A stretch of DNA of 64,000 bases, taken from the NCBI GenBank assembly GCA_965116335.1, contig OZ220677.1, positions 1,674,001 to 1,738,000 on the forward strand, in the 5' to 3' direction. Positions 1-9,305 of this stretch are shown here, in pieces. Position 1 is the stretch's first letter; the number at the start of each line of letters is the position of its first letter. This DNA is from G963663315 sp965116335. GTDB lineage: Bacteria > Pseudomonadota > Gammaproteobacteria > Arenicellales > Poriferihabitantaceae. The translations under genes were made by a program, and so were the position numbers. A model generated the notes under the pieces. It had not been told where the DNA came from and made no database searches. It worked only from the letters and a program-made list of their open reading frames with translations.

Positions 1-9
1 GGACATTTT

Positions 10-1179
10 TTGAACACGTCGTCCGACAGCCGTACCTTCAATCGGTATCTGGGGCTACATTCCCTGCTGATCGGAATTTTCCCGTTCTATATCCCGGTTT
101 ATCTGTGGAACCAGAAGTTTGGTCTGGCTGACATTTCTGTATTTATCTCGTTAGCCGGACTGGGTTTTTGTGGCGGCTTATGGGTGTGGGACCGACTCAG
201 ACGGATGATCGGCTTGAGACCACTGATCGCGCTGTCATTGATTCTGGAAATCGCCCTGCTCTTCAATGTGCATCTGCTGGAAATGAATCGACCAACATTG
301 CTGGTGCTGGGTATAACGTATGGAATTTATAACTGCTTTTACTGGACCACTCTGCGCGCTCTGTTTTTTGATCTGATTGATGTTGAATCCTCCGGGCGCA
401 AATACGGCAACCTGCAAATCCTGGTTGGTTTTTCGCTACAGGTTGGCATTCTGATCGGCGGATTCCTGCTGGAAAAAACCAGCCTCATCTGGTTACTGAT
501 GGTTTCCACAGGGGTCGCCGTGACCGGGTATTTCGTGGTCACCTGGAACAAACCGGGCTACCCGGCTGTCCTGGCCCGACATGACTGTTTGAGCCTGAAA
601 CAGGTGGTCCGGTTCCGGGATAATGAAAACTCCCGGCTGATATTCCTGCTGGACGGGTTTTTCCTGTTCGCGGAGAGTTTTTTCTGGGTAATCACGTTGT
701 TTTTACTGGCCCATGAGAGTTTTGCCCGGCTCGGCATTATGGTGCTTTCACTGGCCGTCGTGTTCGGCATCCTCTTCTATTTGCTGAAAAACACGATTGA
801 TCGGCTCGGACGCAATCGAATCTACCGGCTCTCGGTCATTTTATATGCGTTGTCATGGGCGTTGCGGGCACTGACCGAAGACACGCTGAGCCTAGAGGTG
901 CTCTATCTGTTTCTGGTCGTCATCACTTTCTGTACCGCCTTTTTCAGGCTGGCGATGAACAAGCGCTTCTATGATCTGGCGAAACTGACCTGCTCGCACG
1001 ACTACCTGGTCTTGAAAAGCTACTACTCCCAGGCAGCGATTGCCCTCATTTTCGCCCTGATGGGTTACTGGCTATACTCCATCGAGCCGGGGGCCTGGGT
1101 CTTGACTCCGGTTTACTGGCTATCTGCCACCCTGGCGCTGATTTACCTGACTTACGGAATACGGCGCTACAGCCAGTAG
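10..1179 (+). CDS. MFS-like multi-pass membrane transporter
   Basis: The 389-residue product is almost entirely hydrophobic, with about 10-12 predicted membrane segments separated by short basic loops (for example WDRLRRMIG near residue 60), which is the layout of a major facilitator superfamily transporter of the inner membrane. No substrate signature is recognised. The reading frame begins at a TTG nine bases from the window edge, so the true start may lie outside the window. It runs convergent to the alcohol dehydrogenase downstream. The family call is inferred from topology, not from a diagnostic motif. Confidence 0.6.
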   Translation: MNTSSDSRTFNRYLGLHSLLIGIFPFYIPVYLWNQKFGLADISVFISLAGLGFCGGLWVWDRLRRMIGLRPLIALSLILEIALLFNVHLLEMNRPTLLVLGITYGIYNCFYWTTLRALFFDLIDVESSGRKYGNLQILVGFSLQVGILIGGFLLEKTSLIWLLMVSTGVAVTGYFVVTWNKPGYPAVLARHDCLSLKQVVRFRDNENSRLIFLLDGFFLFAESFFWVITLFLLAHESFARLGIMVLSLAVVFGILFYLLKNTIDRLGRNRIYRLSVILYALSWALRALTEDTLSLEVLYLFLVVITFCTAFFRLAMNKRFYDLAKLTCSHDYLVLKSYYSQAAIALIFALMGYWLYSIEPGAWVLTPVYWLSATLALIYLTYGIRRYSQ

Positions 1180-1217
1180 AGCGCACCGGAGGATGCTCTT
1201 ATCCATAAGCGCAAACA

Positions 1218-2363
1218 TCAAAATCTGCCGTGAACCGCATTTTGCGCCACGGTGCGGTATGTTTGCGCGTCAAAAGTAATCGGGTTGGTGGCAGCCGAAG
1301 GGTCAACGACTGCCATTTCACCGATTTCCTGCGCCCGCTCATCGCCAATACCGATTTCCCGTAACGTGTTCGGGATGCCAATGTTAGCGCGTAATTCCAT
1401 CACCCATTCCAGAAAGGGATCAAACCCCGGTTTGAGTCCAAGATAGCGAGACAGCCGCTCAATCGGTTCCACAATGGCTGGTTTATTGGCTATCAGCACA
1501 TAAGGCATCAGGATGGCATTGAGCGTTCCGTGATGCGCGTCATAAATGGCACCCAGCGGATGAGCCAGCGCATGCATGGCGCCGAGACCGCGCTGAAACG
1601 CAGTTGCTCCCATTGAGGAGGCCACCAACATTCGGGTTCTCGCCTCCACATCGCTGCCATCGGCAACCGCAGACGGCAGGTTTTCTTTGATAATACGGAT
1701 GCCTTCCAGCGCAATCCCTTCCGCCATCGGATGAAACAACGGAGAACAAAAAGCCTCCAGGTTGTGGGACAGCGCATCCATGCCGGTGGCGGCGGTCAGC
1801 ATCGGCGGCAAGCCGACGGTTAGTTCCGGGTCCAGTATCACACAATCTGGACACATGTCGGGATGAAACACGATGACCTTGCGCTGCTCGTCCTGCTTGA
1901 CAATGACTGCGGCGCGGCCCACTTCCGAGCCAGTGCCGGCGGTAGTGGGAATGGCCACGACCGGAGCAATCCGGTCGGCATCCGCCCGCATCCAGTTATC
2001 GCCCACGTCTTCCAGATCCCACAAACTGCATTGCTGCCCGGCAATGACGGCAACTGCCTTACCGGCGTCCAGAGCGCTGCCTCCGCCCAGAGCGATCACA
2101 CTGTCATGATTGCCAGCCTTGTATGCGGCTACGCCAGCGGCGACATTCTCTCCGGAAGGGTTCGGTTTAACATCACTGAAAACCTCAATTCCCAACCTGG
2201 CTTGACGGCAGATATCAGCGATTTCCCGTACCATCGGCAATGCCGCGATACCCGGATCGGTGACCAGCAGCGGGGCAGCCATATCGTACATTTTGCAGAC
2301 TTCGGCGATTTCATCAATTCGCCCGGCGCCGACTCGTATGGCGGTGGGATAGTTCCAGTTCAT
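1218..2363 (-). CDS. iron-containing alcohol dehydrogenase
   Basis: Group III (Fe-dependent) NAD(P) alcohol dehydrogenase of about 381 residues, the usual family length. An N-terminal Rossmann-type half carries GGGSALDAGKA and IPTTAGTGSE. The C-terminal helical half carries metal-ligand histidines in DALSHNLEAF, GAMHALAHPLG and YDAHHG. ATG at 2363 is preferred over an upstream start because family members begin close to the NWNYPTAI strand and because it sits 2 bases after the stop of the exonuclease gene, suggesting co-transcription. The physiological alcohol cannot be predicted from sequence. Confidence 0.9.
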   Translation of the reverse strand: MNWNYPTAIRVGAGRIDEIAEVCKMYDMAAPLLVTDPGIAALPMVREIADICRQARLGIEVFSDVKPNPSGENVAAGVAAYKAGNHDSVIALGGGSALDAGKAVAVIAGQQCSLWDLEDVGDNWMRADADRIAPVVAIPTTAGTGSEVGRAAVIVKQDEQRKVIVFHPDMCPDCVILDPELTVGLPPMLTAATGMDALSHNLEAFCSPLFHPMAEGIALEGIRIIKENLPSAVADGSDVEARTRMLVASSMGATAFQRGLGAMHALAHPLGAIYDAHHGTLNAILMPYVLIANKPAIVEPIERLSRYLGLKPGFDPFLEWVMELRANIGIPNTLREIGIGDERAQEIGEMAVVDPSAATNPITFDAQTYRTVAQNAVHGRF

Positions 2364-2365
2364 AT

Positions 2366-3175
2366 TTATATTCGTGTTGTTCCTAAAGTGATTGAAAGCG
2401 GGCAATGATCCGACCCCATCTGTTCATTCAGATAGTCTGCCTGCTCCACCCGCGCAAGGTCGGCCCGGTCCATCAGGAAATAATCAATCCGCCAACCGAC
2501 ATTACGCAATCGACCACGGGAAATCGCATGCCACCAGGAATAGACGTTAGCGACATCAGGATTCCTCTCCCTCCAGACATCCACCCAGCCATCCTCGACC
2601 AGACGATCCATCCAGGCGCGTTCTAATGGATGAAAGCCGATTTTGCCATCGTTCTCCTTCGGACGCGCCAGATCAATCTCCTGATGCGCCACGTTCATGT
2701 CGCCACCGACCAGCACCACCCGTCCCTGCTGGCGTAATGCGGACATATAAGCGTGAATGCAGTCATAAAAAACCAGCTTCTCCCGCCACGCCTCATCGCT
2801 CTTGCCACCGTTCGGGAAATAGACAGAAAAAAGATCCCAATGATCTCCGCGCAAGGTAAAGGACAAATGACAGATCCGGCCCTCGTCCGCATTCGGCGCA
2901 TTCGGCACCCCGGTTGCGAACTCTACGTTCTCAAACTGCTGGTACAGGGACTTCCTGACCCACAAGGAAGTGCCCGCATAACCCTTTTTCTGTGCGCTGC
3001 TATAGTACTGGTGATAGTCATCGTGTGCAGTCAACCAGGGGCTGAATTGATCGACAGATCCCTTGATCTCCTGAATCATGACCAAATCAGGATCATGGGT
3101 TGTGATAAAATTCTGGATTTCCCCCTTGCGCTCAACCGCACGGATGCCATTCACATTCCAGGTAATAATTTTCAA
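2366..3175 (-). CDS. xthA: exodeoxyribonuclease III (AP endonuclease)
   Basis: Base-excision repair nuclease of the EEP superfamily. Visible motifs are the ITWNVNGIRA start, MIQEIK (metal-binding Glu), GGDMNVAH, the WWHAISRGRLRNVGWRIDYF segment and the C-terminal GSDHCP catalytic Asp-His. The TTG at 3175 is chosen because AGGTGG lies 5 bases before it and the protein then starts MKIITWN as in the family. A GTG three codons upstream (3184) is the alternative. It is followed after 2 bases by the alcohol dehydrogenase and is divergent from the aminotransferase. Confidence 0.92.
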   Translation of the reverse strand: MKIITWNVNGIRAVERKGEIQNFITTHDPDLVMIQEIKGSVDQFSPWLTAHDDYHQYYSSAQKKGYAGTSLWVRKSLYQQFENVEFATGVPNAPNADEGRICHLSFTLRGDHWDLFSVYFPNGGKSDEAWREKLVFYDCIHAYMSALRQQGRVVLVGGDMNVAHQEIDLARPKENDGKIGFHPLERAWMDRLVEDGWVDVWRERNPDVANVYSWWHAISRGRLRNVGWRIDYFLMDRADLARVEQADYLNEQMGSDHCPLSITLGTTRI

Positions 3176-3283
3176 GTATCCCACCTAAATACTGTTGCAA
3201 AGCGCAGATTGTACACAGCGAATCCATCAACGGGTATACTTTATCAATCCTCAACAAGAGAATACACACGCAACTTTTCAAGT

Positions 3284-4435
3284 ATGTCACTAAAGCTGAA
3301 CAGCAAGTTACCCGATGCGGGCACAACCATTTTTACAGTGATGTCAAAAATGGCACAGGACTGTGGAGCCATCAACCTGTCTCAGGGATTCCCGGATTTT
3401 GAGCCCGATGCAGGCTTGATCGACCGTGTCGCATATCACCTTCGCAACGGTCATAATCAGTATCCACCGATGATCGGTATAGCTGAATTGCGCGCCGCCA
3501 TTTCCCGCAAGCTGAAAGCCAACAGTCAGATTGATGTGGACAGTGAATCGGAGGTCACCATAACCAGCGGTGCCACCGAAGCCCTGTTTTGCGCGATCCA
3601 CAGCGTCGTGCGACCCGGTGACGAAGTCATCGTATTCGACCCGGCTTACGACTCCTACGGGCCCGCCGTTGCCCTGGCCGGAGGCAAGACCATCCACATC
3701 CCGATGACTCTGCCAGACTACCGTATCGACTGGCAGGCCGTGCAGCAAAAACTCAACAGCAACACCCGCCTGATCATTATCAACTCGCCACATAACCCGA
3801 GCAGTAGCATATTGCAACGGCAAGACCTCGATCATCTGGCCGCGGCAATACGGCCGCTGAATTGCTTTGTGCTCAGTGATGAAGTGTATGAACACATTAT
3901 CTTCGATGGCAGGGAGCACGCCAGCGTACTGACTCATGATGGACTGCGCGAGCGAGCAATGGCGGTCTTTTCCTTCGGCAAAACCTATCACGTGACCGGC
4001 TGGAAAATTGGCTACTGCATCGCCCCCGCCGGACTGACCACGGAATTTCGCAAGATTCACCAGTTCAACGTGTTCACAACGCCAACCCCGATGCAATGGG
4101 CGATTGCCGACTTTCTCGACTCCAATCCGCAGAACTACCAGCAACTCGGAGCGTTTTATCAGCAAAAAAGAGACCGCTTCTGCCAGATGATCGAAGGCTC
4201 GCGGTTCAAGCTGCTGCCGTCAGCCGGCACCTACTTCCAGCTTGCCGACTACAGCCGGATTTCGGACAAAACGGATACCGATTTCGCCAACTGGATGACA
4301 CAGGAAAAGGGCGTGGCGGTGATTCCGTTGTCCCCGTTCTACAAGGAGCCGCCCGACAGTAAAATGATTCGATTCTGCTTCGCCAAGCAGGACGCGACCC
4401 TGCAACAGGCCGCCAATATTATCAATACCCTGTAA
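3284..4435 (+). CDS. methionine-type PLP aminotransferase (YbdL-like)
   Basis: Class I/II fold-type I aminotransferase of 383 residues. The PLP lysine is K233 in SFGKTYHVTGWK; SGATEALF, NSPHNP and LSDEVYEHI are the other cofactor-binding segments. The stretch around the lysine, and GYCIAP after it, resembles E. coli YbdL, a methionine-oxo-acid transaminase, more than aspartate aminotransferases. The start is the ATG at 3284 because conserved sequence begins there; the frame stays open upstream but that part lies opposite the exonuclease gene. Methionine salvage is the likely role, though kynurenine or glutamine preference cannot be excluded. Confidence 0.85.
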   Translation: MSLKLNSKLPDAGTTIFTVMSKMAQDCGAINLSQGFPDFEPDAGLIDRVAYHLRNGHNQYPPMIGIAELRAAISRKLKANSQIDVDSESEVTITSGATEALFCAIHSVVRPGDEVIVFDPAYDSYGPAVALAGGKTIHIPMTLPDYRIDWQAVQQKLNSNTRLIIINSPHNPSSSILQRQDLDHLAAAIRPLNCFVLSDEVYEHIIFDGREHASVLTHDGLRERAMAVFSFGKTYHVTGWKIGYCIAPAGLTTEFRKIHQFNVFTTPTPMQWAIADFLDSNPQNYQQLGAFYQQKRDRFCQMIEGSRFKLLPSAGTYFQLADYSRISDKTDTDFANWMTQEKGVAVIPLSPFYKEPPDSKMIRFCFAKQDATLQQAANIINTL

Positions 4436-4471
4436 ACCTTACACCCGTTTAACCCATTTTCGGAGAACCCT

Positions 4472-5134
4472 ATGTTAGAAATCCTGGGCAGGAAAAATTC
4501 CAGTAACGTAATCCCGGTCTTATGGACCCTCGCAGAGTTGAAGATCGAACATGTCCGGCGCAATGTCGGCGGCACATTCGGCGGACTGGATTCGAGCGAG
4601 TACGGCGCCATCAACCCCAACCGCCTGGTCCCCACCATGAACGACAACGGATTCATCCTGTGGGAATCCAATACCATTATTCGATATCTGTGCAGGCAAT
4701 ATGGCAACGGCTCCCTGTATCCTGCGGACCCTCAGCAGTGCGCGCTGGCGGATCAATGGATGGAGTGGTTCAAATCGACTGTGATGCCGAGCCTTTATCC
4801 CGCGTTCTGGGGGCTGGTGCGAACGCCGGAAGCAGAACAGAATCAGGAACAGATCCACGCCAGCGCCGGACTCACCGGGGAAAAACTGGAAATCCTGGAA
4901 CACCACCTTGAAAACCGGTCATTCATCCTGGGCGATGACTTTACCATGGCGGACATCCCGCTTGGAGCTATCCTGTATCGCTACTATCATCTGAATATCG
5001 AGCGTCCGTCCCTGCCCAACATCGAAGCCTGGTACAGCCGGTTGCAACAACGCGACGCCTACCGGACCCACGTTATGATTCCATTCGGAAGCTCCCTTGA
5101 GGAATGGCTTGAGCTGGAAAAAGCGGGAGCCTGA
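4472..5134 (+). CDS. glutathione S-transferase family protein
   Basis: 220-residue soluble protein with an N-terminal thioredoxin-like GST domain (VIPVLWTLAEL; NPNRLVPTM with the cis-Pro; WESNTIIRYL with the Glu-Ser pair contacting glutathione) and an all-helical C-terminal domain containing the N-capping box FTMADIPLG. GGAGA precedes the ATG by a normal distance. It lies 36 bases after the aminotransferase, so they may share a transcript. Substrate unknown; stress or xenobiotic conjugation is the generic expectation. Confidence 0.85.
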   Translation: MLEILGRKNSSNVIPVLWTLAELKIEHVRRNVGGTFGGLDSSEYGAINPNRLVPTMNDNGFILWESNTIIRYLCRQYGNGSLYPADPQQCALADQWMEWFKSTVMPSLYPAFWGLVRTPEAEQNQEQIHASAGLTGEKLEILEHHLENRSFILGDDFTMADIPLGAILYRYYHLNIERPSLPNIEAWYSRLQQRDAYRTHVMIPFGSSLEEWLELEKAGA

Positions 5135-5167
5135 GAGACCGGACTTAATCCTGCAAGTGCCTTGTGT

Positions 5168-5195
5168 GCAGGGGCGGTCTCCGTGCCCGCCCGTC
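5168..5195. repeat. REP-like palindromic repeat (type A)
   Basis: The core GGGGCGG-TCTCCGTG-CCCGCCC folds into a GC-rich hairpin. The same unit recurs near 30580, 31690, 49210, 50120 and 54790. Here it sits between the convergent 3' ends of the GST and BioC-like genes and overlaps the last codon region of the latter, where it could also act as a bidirectional terminator. Confidence 0.7.
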
Positions 5196-5988
5196 AATCG
5201 GCAACGGCGGACGGCGGGCTGACCAGAACCTGCCCCTCCGGTGAGTCGGGTTTCTGCGCGTACCCGTAAATGATCTCAAACGTGACCACCGCCTTCTCGC
5301 CGGTTTTCGTCTGCTCTTGCAGATGATCGGTGAATTGTCTGAATCGCTGCTTGCCGGTGAGTGATTTTCTGCGCCCGGCGTGCAGATTGACAAACCCTTC
5401 GCTCCGTAAATCCGGGATCACGGTCATGCAGTCCGTATACTCAACCCGCATCCAGTCCGCATCCACGATGGGTTTCTCAAAACCGGCTTTCAACAGCGTA
5501 TCTCCCAGATGGTGCATGTCGATAAACGGGTGCACATGCGGGTGCGAATCCACCTTTTCCCAGGCGTGGTAAATCTCAGCCAGTGTGTCCGGCCCAAATG
5601 CGGAAAAACAGAAAACCCCGCCCGGTTTCAGTGCCTGTTTCACTTGCCTGACGAGTGGTTCGAACGCAAACCAGGTGGACTGCAAGTTACTTATCACACA
5701 ATCGAACAATGCCTCGCTGCCGGGCAGCGTGATGACCGGGGAGGCGGACTGGCAACTGCCCGGACCGGAATCAAACAGACTCGAATACTCAACCTGTCCG
5801 GCTTCCGGGAATGCAAAACAGCCCGGCTCGAAATCAAGAATCAGGATGGATTCCGGCGATGATCGCGCTGTTGCTCCTGCCCGCTCCGTAAGTTCCCTGC
5901 GGACGGGCTGCATCAAATAGTCCATACCGGCCTGACGCCCGGGAAACCTCTTCCTCGCGATGGTGAGCTTATCCAGATCAAGTTTCAT
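5194..5988 (-). CDS. BioC-like SAM-dependent methyltransferase
   Basis: 264 residues. The C-terminal two thirds match the proteobacterial malonyl-ACP O-methyltransferase (BioC) pattern: QALKPGGVFCFSAFGPDTLAEI, then HPFIDMHHLGDTLLKAGF. BioC starts biotin synthesis by methylating malonyl-ACP. The motif I region (ILILDFEPGCF, about residues 48-58) lacks the usual glycine-rich SAM loop, so activity is uncertain. No other bio gene is adjacent. It may be a divergent paralogue rather than the housekeeping enzyme. Confidence 0.65.
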   Translation of the reverse strand: MKLDLDKLTIARKRFPGRQAGMDYLMQPVRRELTERAGATARSSPESILILDFEPGCFAFPEAGQVEYSSLFDSGPGSCQSASPVITLPGSEALFDCVISNLQSTWFAFEPLVRQVKQALKPGGVFCFSAFGPDTLAEIYHAWEKVDSHPHVHPFIDMHHLGDTLLKAGFEKPIVDADWMRVEYTDCMTVIPDLRSEGFVNLHAGRRKSLTGKQRFRQFTDHLQEQTKTGEKAVVTFEIIYGYAQKPDSPEGQVLVSPPSAVAD

Positions 5989-6056
5989 ATCGTGCCCGAT
6001 TACTCTGGCCGGTGGCTGTGCGATAATTCACTCCTGAAATTAACACAGGAACGAAC

Positions 6057-7187
6057 ATGAAAGCCGTCCTTTTAACAAACATGGCCTCTCATCATCAAAT
6101 GGATTTTGCACAGGCTATGGCGGACTTGTTGGGAGTCGATAATTTCCGCATCGTACACCTTAAAACCGTACCCGAAAACCGTCTCGCAATGAATTGGTCT
6201 GATGACCATGAATTCAACCAGCCGTTTATTATCCGGTTCTGGCAATCGGACAAAACGAAAATGGAAGCGCTGCGCTGGATTGAGCAGGCCGATGTCGTGA
6301 TACAGGGCGCCTTTCCAATCCAATATGTGCGTGAGCGCATAAAACAGGGGAAACTGACCTTTGCCGCCCAGGAACGGTTCTGGAAAAAGCCTCCATCCGT
6401 AAGACGCAGGATAACACGGCTGCCTCGTCTGTACCGCAACTACTACTCAGTCAATCGGCAAAACTATCACTTCCTGGCGATTGGCGCTTACGCGGCGCAG
6501 GATTTGAATGGGCTGGGCATCTTCGAGGGCCGTAGCTGGAAGTTCGGATACTTCATGGATACGCCTGCCTGGCAGAAGAAAAAATTATCGGGCGACTCGG
6601 TTCAATTACTCTGGTGCGCGAGTTTTATCCCGGTCAAGCAGCCACATAAGGCGATTGAAATGGCTCATGGATTGCACAAACGAGGCATGGCCGTTCATTT
6701 AACGATGATCGGAGACGGTGAATTGCGCCCATCGATTGAACAACGGGTCAGCCAATCGGGAATGAGTGATTACGTCACTTTGACTGGTTGGCAAAGTCAG
6801 GAGGAAGTGAAACGGCGTATGTTGGGCTCGGATTTGTTGCTGATGACCTCGCACCGTGGCGAAGGCTGGGGTATGGTGGTCAACGAAGCTCTGGGCTGCG
6901 GTTGTGCGGTTATCGCCAACCGTGAGTCGGGGGGGGGCTGGCTGGTGGAGCATGGCAAAAGCGGGTTTTTATACCGGGATGGCGCCCTGGATGAATTGCT
7001 GGATGAGGTCGCTGCAACCGACCGCGAGCGGCTGCTGGACATGGGACGACATGGCCATCAGCGAATGATGCAATGGTCTGCTCGCGTTGCGGCCCGGCGG
7101 CTGATTGATCTGTCCGGGAAACTGCTGGACGGAGATATCGCGTCCGCCAAACACCTGTTCCGGGATGGCCCCTGTTCGGTGGCGTAG
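6057..7187 (+). CDS. glycosyltransferase family 4/1 (GT-B)
   Basis: 376-residue GT-B glycosyltransferase. The C-terminal donor-binding half shows CASFIPVKQPHKAIEMA, the strand LTMIGDGELR, and the EX7E-like region GEGWGMVVNEALGCGCAVIA. The N-terminal half is divergent. It is probably involved in exopolysaccharide or LPS decoration. Codons for ESGGGW contain an uninterrupted run of nine G (6929-6937), a potential slippage site. AGGAACGAAC precedes the ATG. It is transcribed divergently from the BioC-like gene and converges on the R-M island. Confidence 0.8.
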   Translation: MKAVLLTNMASHHQMDFAQAMADLLGVDNFRIVHLKTVPENRLAMNWSDDHEFNQPFIIRFWQSDKTKMEALRWIEQADVVIQGAFPIQYVRERIKQGKLTFAAQERFWKKPPSVRRRITRLPRLYRNYYSVNRQNYHFLAIGAYAAQDLNGLGIFEGRSWKFGYFMDTPAWQKKKLSGDSVQLLWCASFIPVKQPHKAIEMAHGLHKRGMAVHLTMIGDGELRPSIEQRVSQSGMSDYVTLTGWQSQEEVKRRMLGSDLLLMTSHRGEGWGMVVNEALGCGCAVIANRESGGGWLVEHGKSGFLYRDGALDELLDEVAATDRERLLDMGRHGHQRMMQWSARVAARRLIDLSGKLLDGDIASAKHLFRDGPCSVA

Positions 7188-7253
7188 CGGACACCATTCA
7201 GCATCCTTTGATATAGCTGATACGTATAACGCAAATTGTCCCAACCTGATTCG

Positions 7254-9248
7254 TCATGCAGCTGATCTGCGTAACTCCTGAATATAGAACGAATTTGAGA
7301 CAATACTTGCGATAGAGGTTTTATAATTTTTTGCCAGTGCGCTCGCGTCACTTTTGGATTTTTCTGACTTTGGCACAGCGACTCTAACTTGCTCAAGTTC
7401 GTTTGTTTTTATTCTGTTGTGAGAAGATGATGTGCCGGAAGTTAAACTTTGAATCTGATCTTGCACGAGGTCGTTTTGTAGTAGGAACGCAATCCAATAA
7501 GGATCATAACCTTCTTGGGCGGTGAGGATTTCAAACTCCGTTGAGCAAGTGGTTGGAAATGGAAATTCTGGTACAACTAAAACTCTCGGAATTCTTGGGT
7601 TAATTTTCGCAATCAGAATATCGTTTGGAAAACAAACATTTCCTTTTGTTTTCGGTTCGTAGTCAAGAAAATCCGGGAAATTTATAAATCCATCGCCGAT
7701 AATATGGAGCACACTGATACACCTACTCCCTGGTTTCACTCTCAATCTTCTCCTGTTTTTTGTTTCAAAGGTCACTATATCTTTAAGTTCTTTTGATTCG
7801 TAGTCTTTAATAGCGCTTATGGCTTTTTCTGCGTTGATTCGTTTGGCGCTGTAATGTGATGCAGTCCAGACATTGTTCAACACCAGTCTGGTTTCTTCTT
7901 TTACACACGATGGCGCCTCTGAAACAACGCCTTTTGTATTGTTTGACATAAACAATTTATTCTTCAGTATTTCCAACTCATTGACACCATCATATTTTTT
8001 GATCGCTACACCTTTGCGCATGGATACCTGGAAGCCCAGAGATTCAACTGTGGCCATTGTTGTTAATCCCTTGCACTCTTTAGCGGCCGAGCTATTTTTC
8101 TCCAGATAAAGGATGGATGTTTTTGTTCTTGTTCCCGCCTGGGCAAATGTTACTGCTGGAAGCTCTATTACGCCCTTCAATGTCACCTGTTCAACAATCC
8201 TCGCTCTTAGAGTTTCGGAAAGTCCGCGTGATGAAATAGTGCGATCAGGAACTACAATAAATAATTTCCCCCCCTCTTTCAGCAAAGACAACTCACGATC
8301 AATGAATAGCAATTCAGAATCAATGGTTTTCGTTAAATTCTCAACATCATTGAATAACGGGTAGTTTTCACGTGGCTCCAATCCTACATCCGCACTTGAA
8401 ATTTTCGCCCCGAATGGTGGATTTGTAATAATTAAATCAACTTTCCCATTATATTGTTCTAAAAACCTGTTTTTGAGCAATGAATTTCCTTGTTCAATCT
8501 GGTGGTTGTCTGTGCTAAATAGCATCATATTTATTTTGGAAAGACGAACCATCCTGTCTACTTTATCCAACCCGATAGAGGACACAGTTTCCTTGTATTT
8601 GTTATTCAGCTTTCCTGCTTTTAGATAAAAAGATGCCAAAAAACTTCCAACCCCACAAGATGGGTCCATAACAAGAAAGTTTTCATTCAGTGATTCGTTC
8701 TCATCTTTTATTAATTCGTACAGCGCCCATTCACAAACAAAATTTACCACCTCTGGTGGCGTCATATATTGAGCATCCTCAATGTTCCCCCGAAAATTAT
8801 CGCGTACAAAATGACCGAATGCTTCGTTTACAAGATCAAATGATTCTGATGAGTTTGAATGTGCTGATACTTGTGAAAATGACACATAAATGGATTTAAG
8901 CAATAAAAAAGCGTACTCATATTCACTGTCCTGAAGGTTGAGAGAAGCATTCGTGCCAAAAATTGATGTGCCATCCTTGTTCTTGAATTGTGGGAGAACA
9001 ATACATTTTTTGAAAAGAGCGCGTAATTTTTTTACAGTCAATTGCCTCTGATTGTCAAAATTCACCAATAACTCAAGTTCGCTTGAGTCTATCCAGCCCC
9101 GGTTCCCGGCAATACAAATTGCCAGCACTTTGACAAGCTCATCTAATTTTGCATTGGAATCATCTATTCTCCCGGACGAGTAAAGATGTTCCCGGAGGCT
9201 CGTGAAAGATGAATATAATTCTTTATATGTTTTTTGAATGGATGACAT
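7254..9248 (-). CDS. N6-adenine methylase fused to one specificity domain (HsdM-S type)
   Basis: 664 residues. An N-terminal helical segment is followed by an N6-adenine methyltransferase core: YMTPPEVV (160s), motif I DPSCGVGSF at 195-203 and catalytic motif IV NPPFG at 276-280. From about residue 480 the protein becomes a single type I-like target recognition domain (ELKDIVTF, then VCFPNDILIAKI and a closing SSSHNRIKTNELEQVRV, the classic HsdS half-subunit ending). One such domain per subunit predicts a symmetric dimer reading an interrupted palindrome (inference). AT-rich unlike flanking genes, so probably acquired. Its ribosome site AGAGG lies inside the 58-bp palindrome upstream. Confidence 0.85.
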   Translation of the reverse strand: MSSIQKTYKELYSSFTSLREHLYSSGRIDDSNAKLDELVKVLAICIAGNRGWIDSSELELLVNFDNQRQLTVKKLRALFKKCIVLPQFKNKDGTSIFGTNASLNLQDSEYEYAFLLLKSIYVSFSQVSAHSNSSESFDLVNEAFGHFVRDNFRGNIEDAQYMTPPEVVNFVCEWALYELIKDENESLNENFLVMDPSCGVGSFLASFYLKAGKLNNKYKETVSSIGLDKVDRMVRLSKINMMLFSTDNHQIEQGNSLLKNRFLEQYNGKVDLIITNPPFGAKISSADVGLEPRENYPLFNDVENLTKTIDSELLFIDRELSLLKEGGKLFIVVPDRTISSRGLSETLRARIVEQVTLKGVIELPAVTFAQAGTRTKTSILYLEKNSSAAKECKGLTTMATVESLGFQVSMRKGVAIKKYDGVNELEILKNKLFMSNNTKGVVSEAPSCVKEETRLVLNNVWTASHYSAKRINAEKAISAIKDYESKELKDIVTFETKNRRRLRVKPGSRCISVLHIIGDGFINFPDFLDYEPKTKGNVCFPNDILIAKINPRIPRVLVVPEFPFPTTCSTEFEILTAQEGYDPYWIAFLLQNDLVQDQIQSLTSGTSSSHNRIKTNELEQVRVAVPKSEKSKSDASALAKNYKTSIASIVSNSFYIQELRRSAA

Positions 9249-9305
9249 TAGTTACCTCTGTTTGTTTTTCAGATTATAATCTGAAAAACAAACAGAGGTA
9301 ACTAA
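9248..9305. repeat. perfect 58-bp palindrome spanning the endonuclease-methylase junction
   Basis: Every base from 9248 to 9305 pairs with its mirror partner (29-bp arms, no spacer, centre between 9276 and 9277). The palindrome begins in the stop codon region of the candidate endonuclease and ends on the A of the methylase ATG. In a read-through mRNA the methylase Shine-Dalgarno (AGAGG) would be buried in the 3' arm. The centre ATTATAAT places a TATAAT box on both strands, so a symmetric promoter or operator is also possible. Function is inferred; the symmetry is directly visible. Confidence 0.95.
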
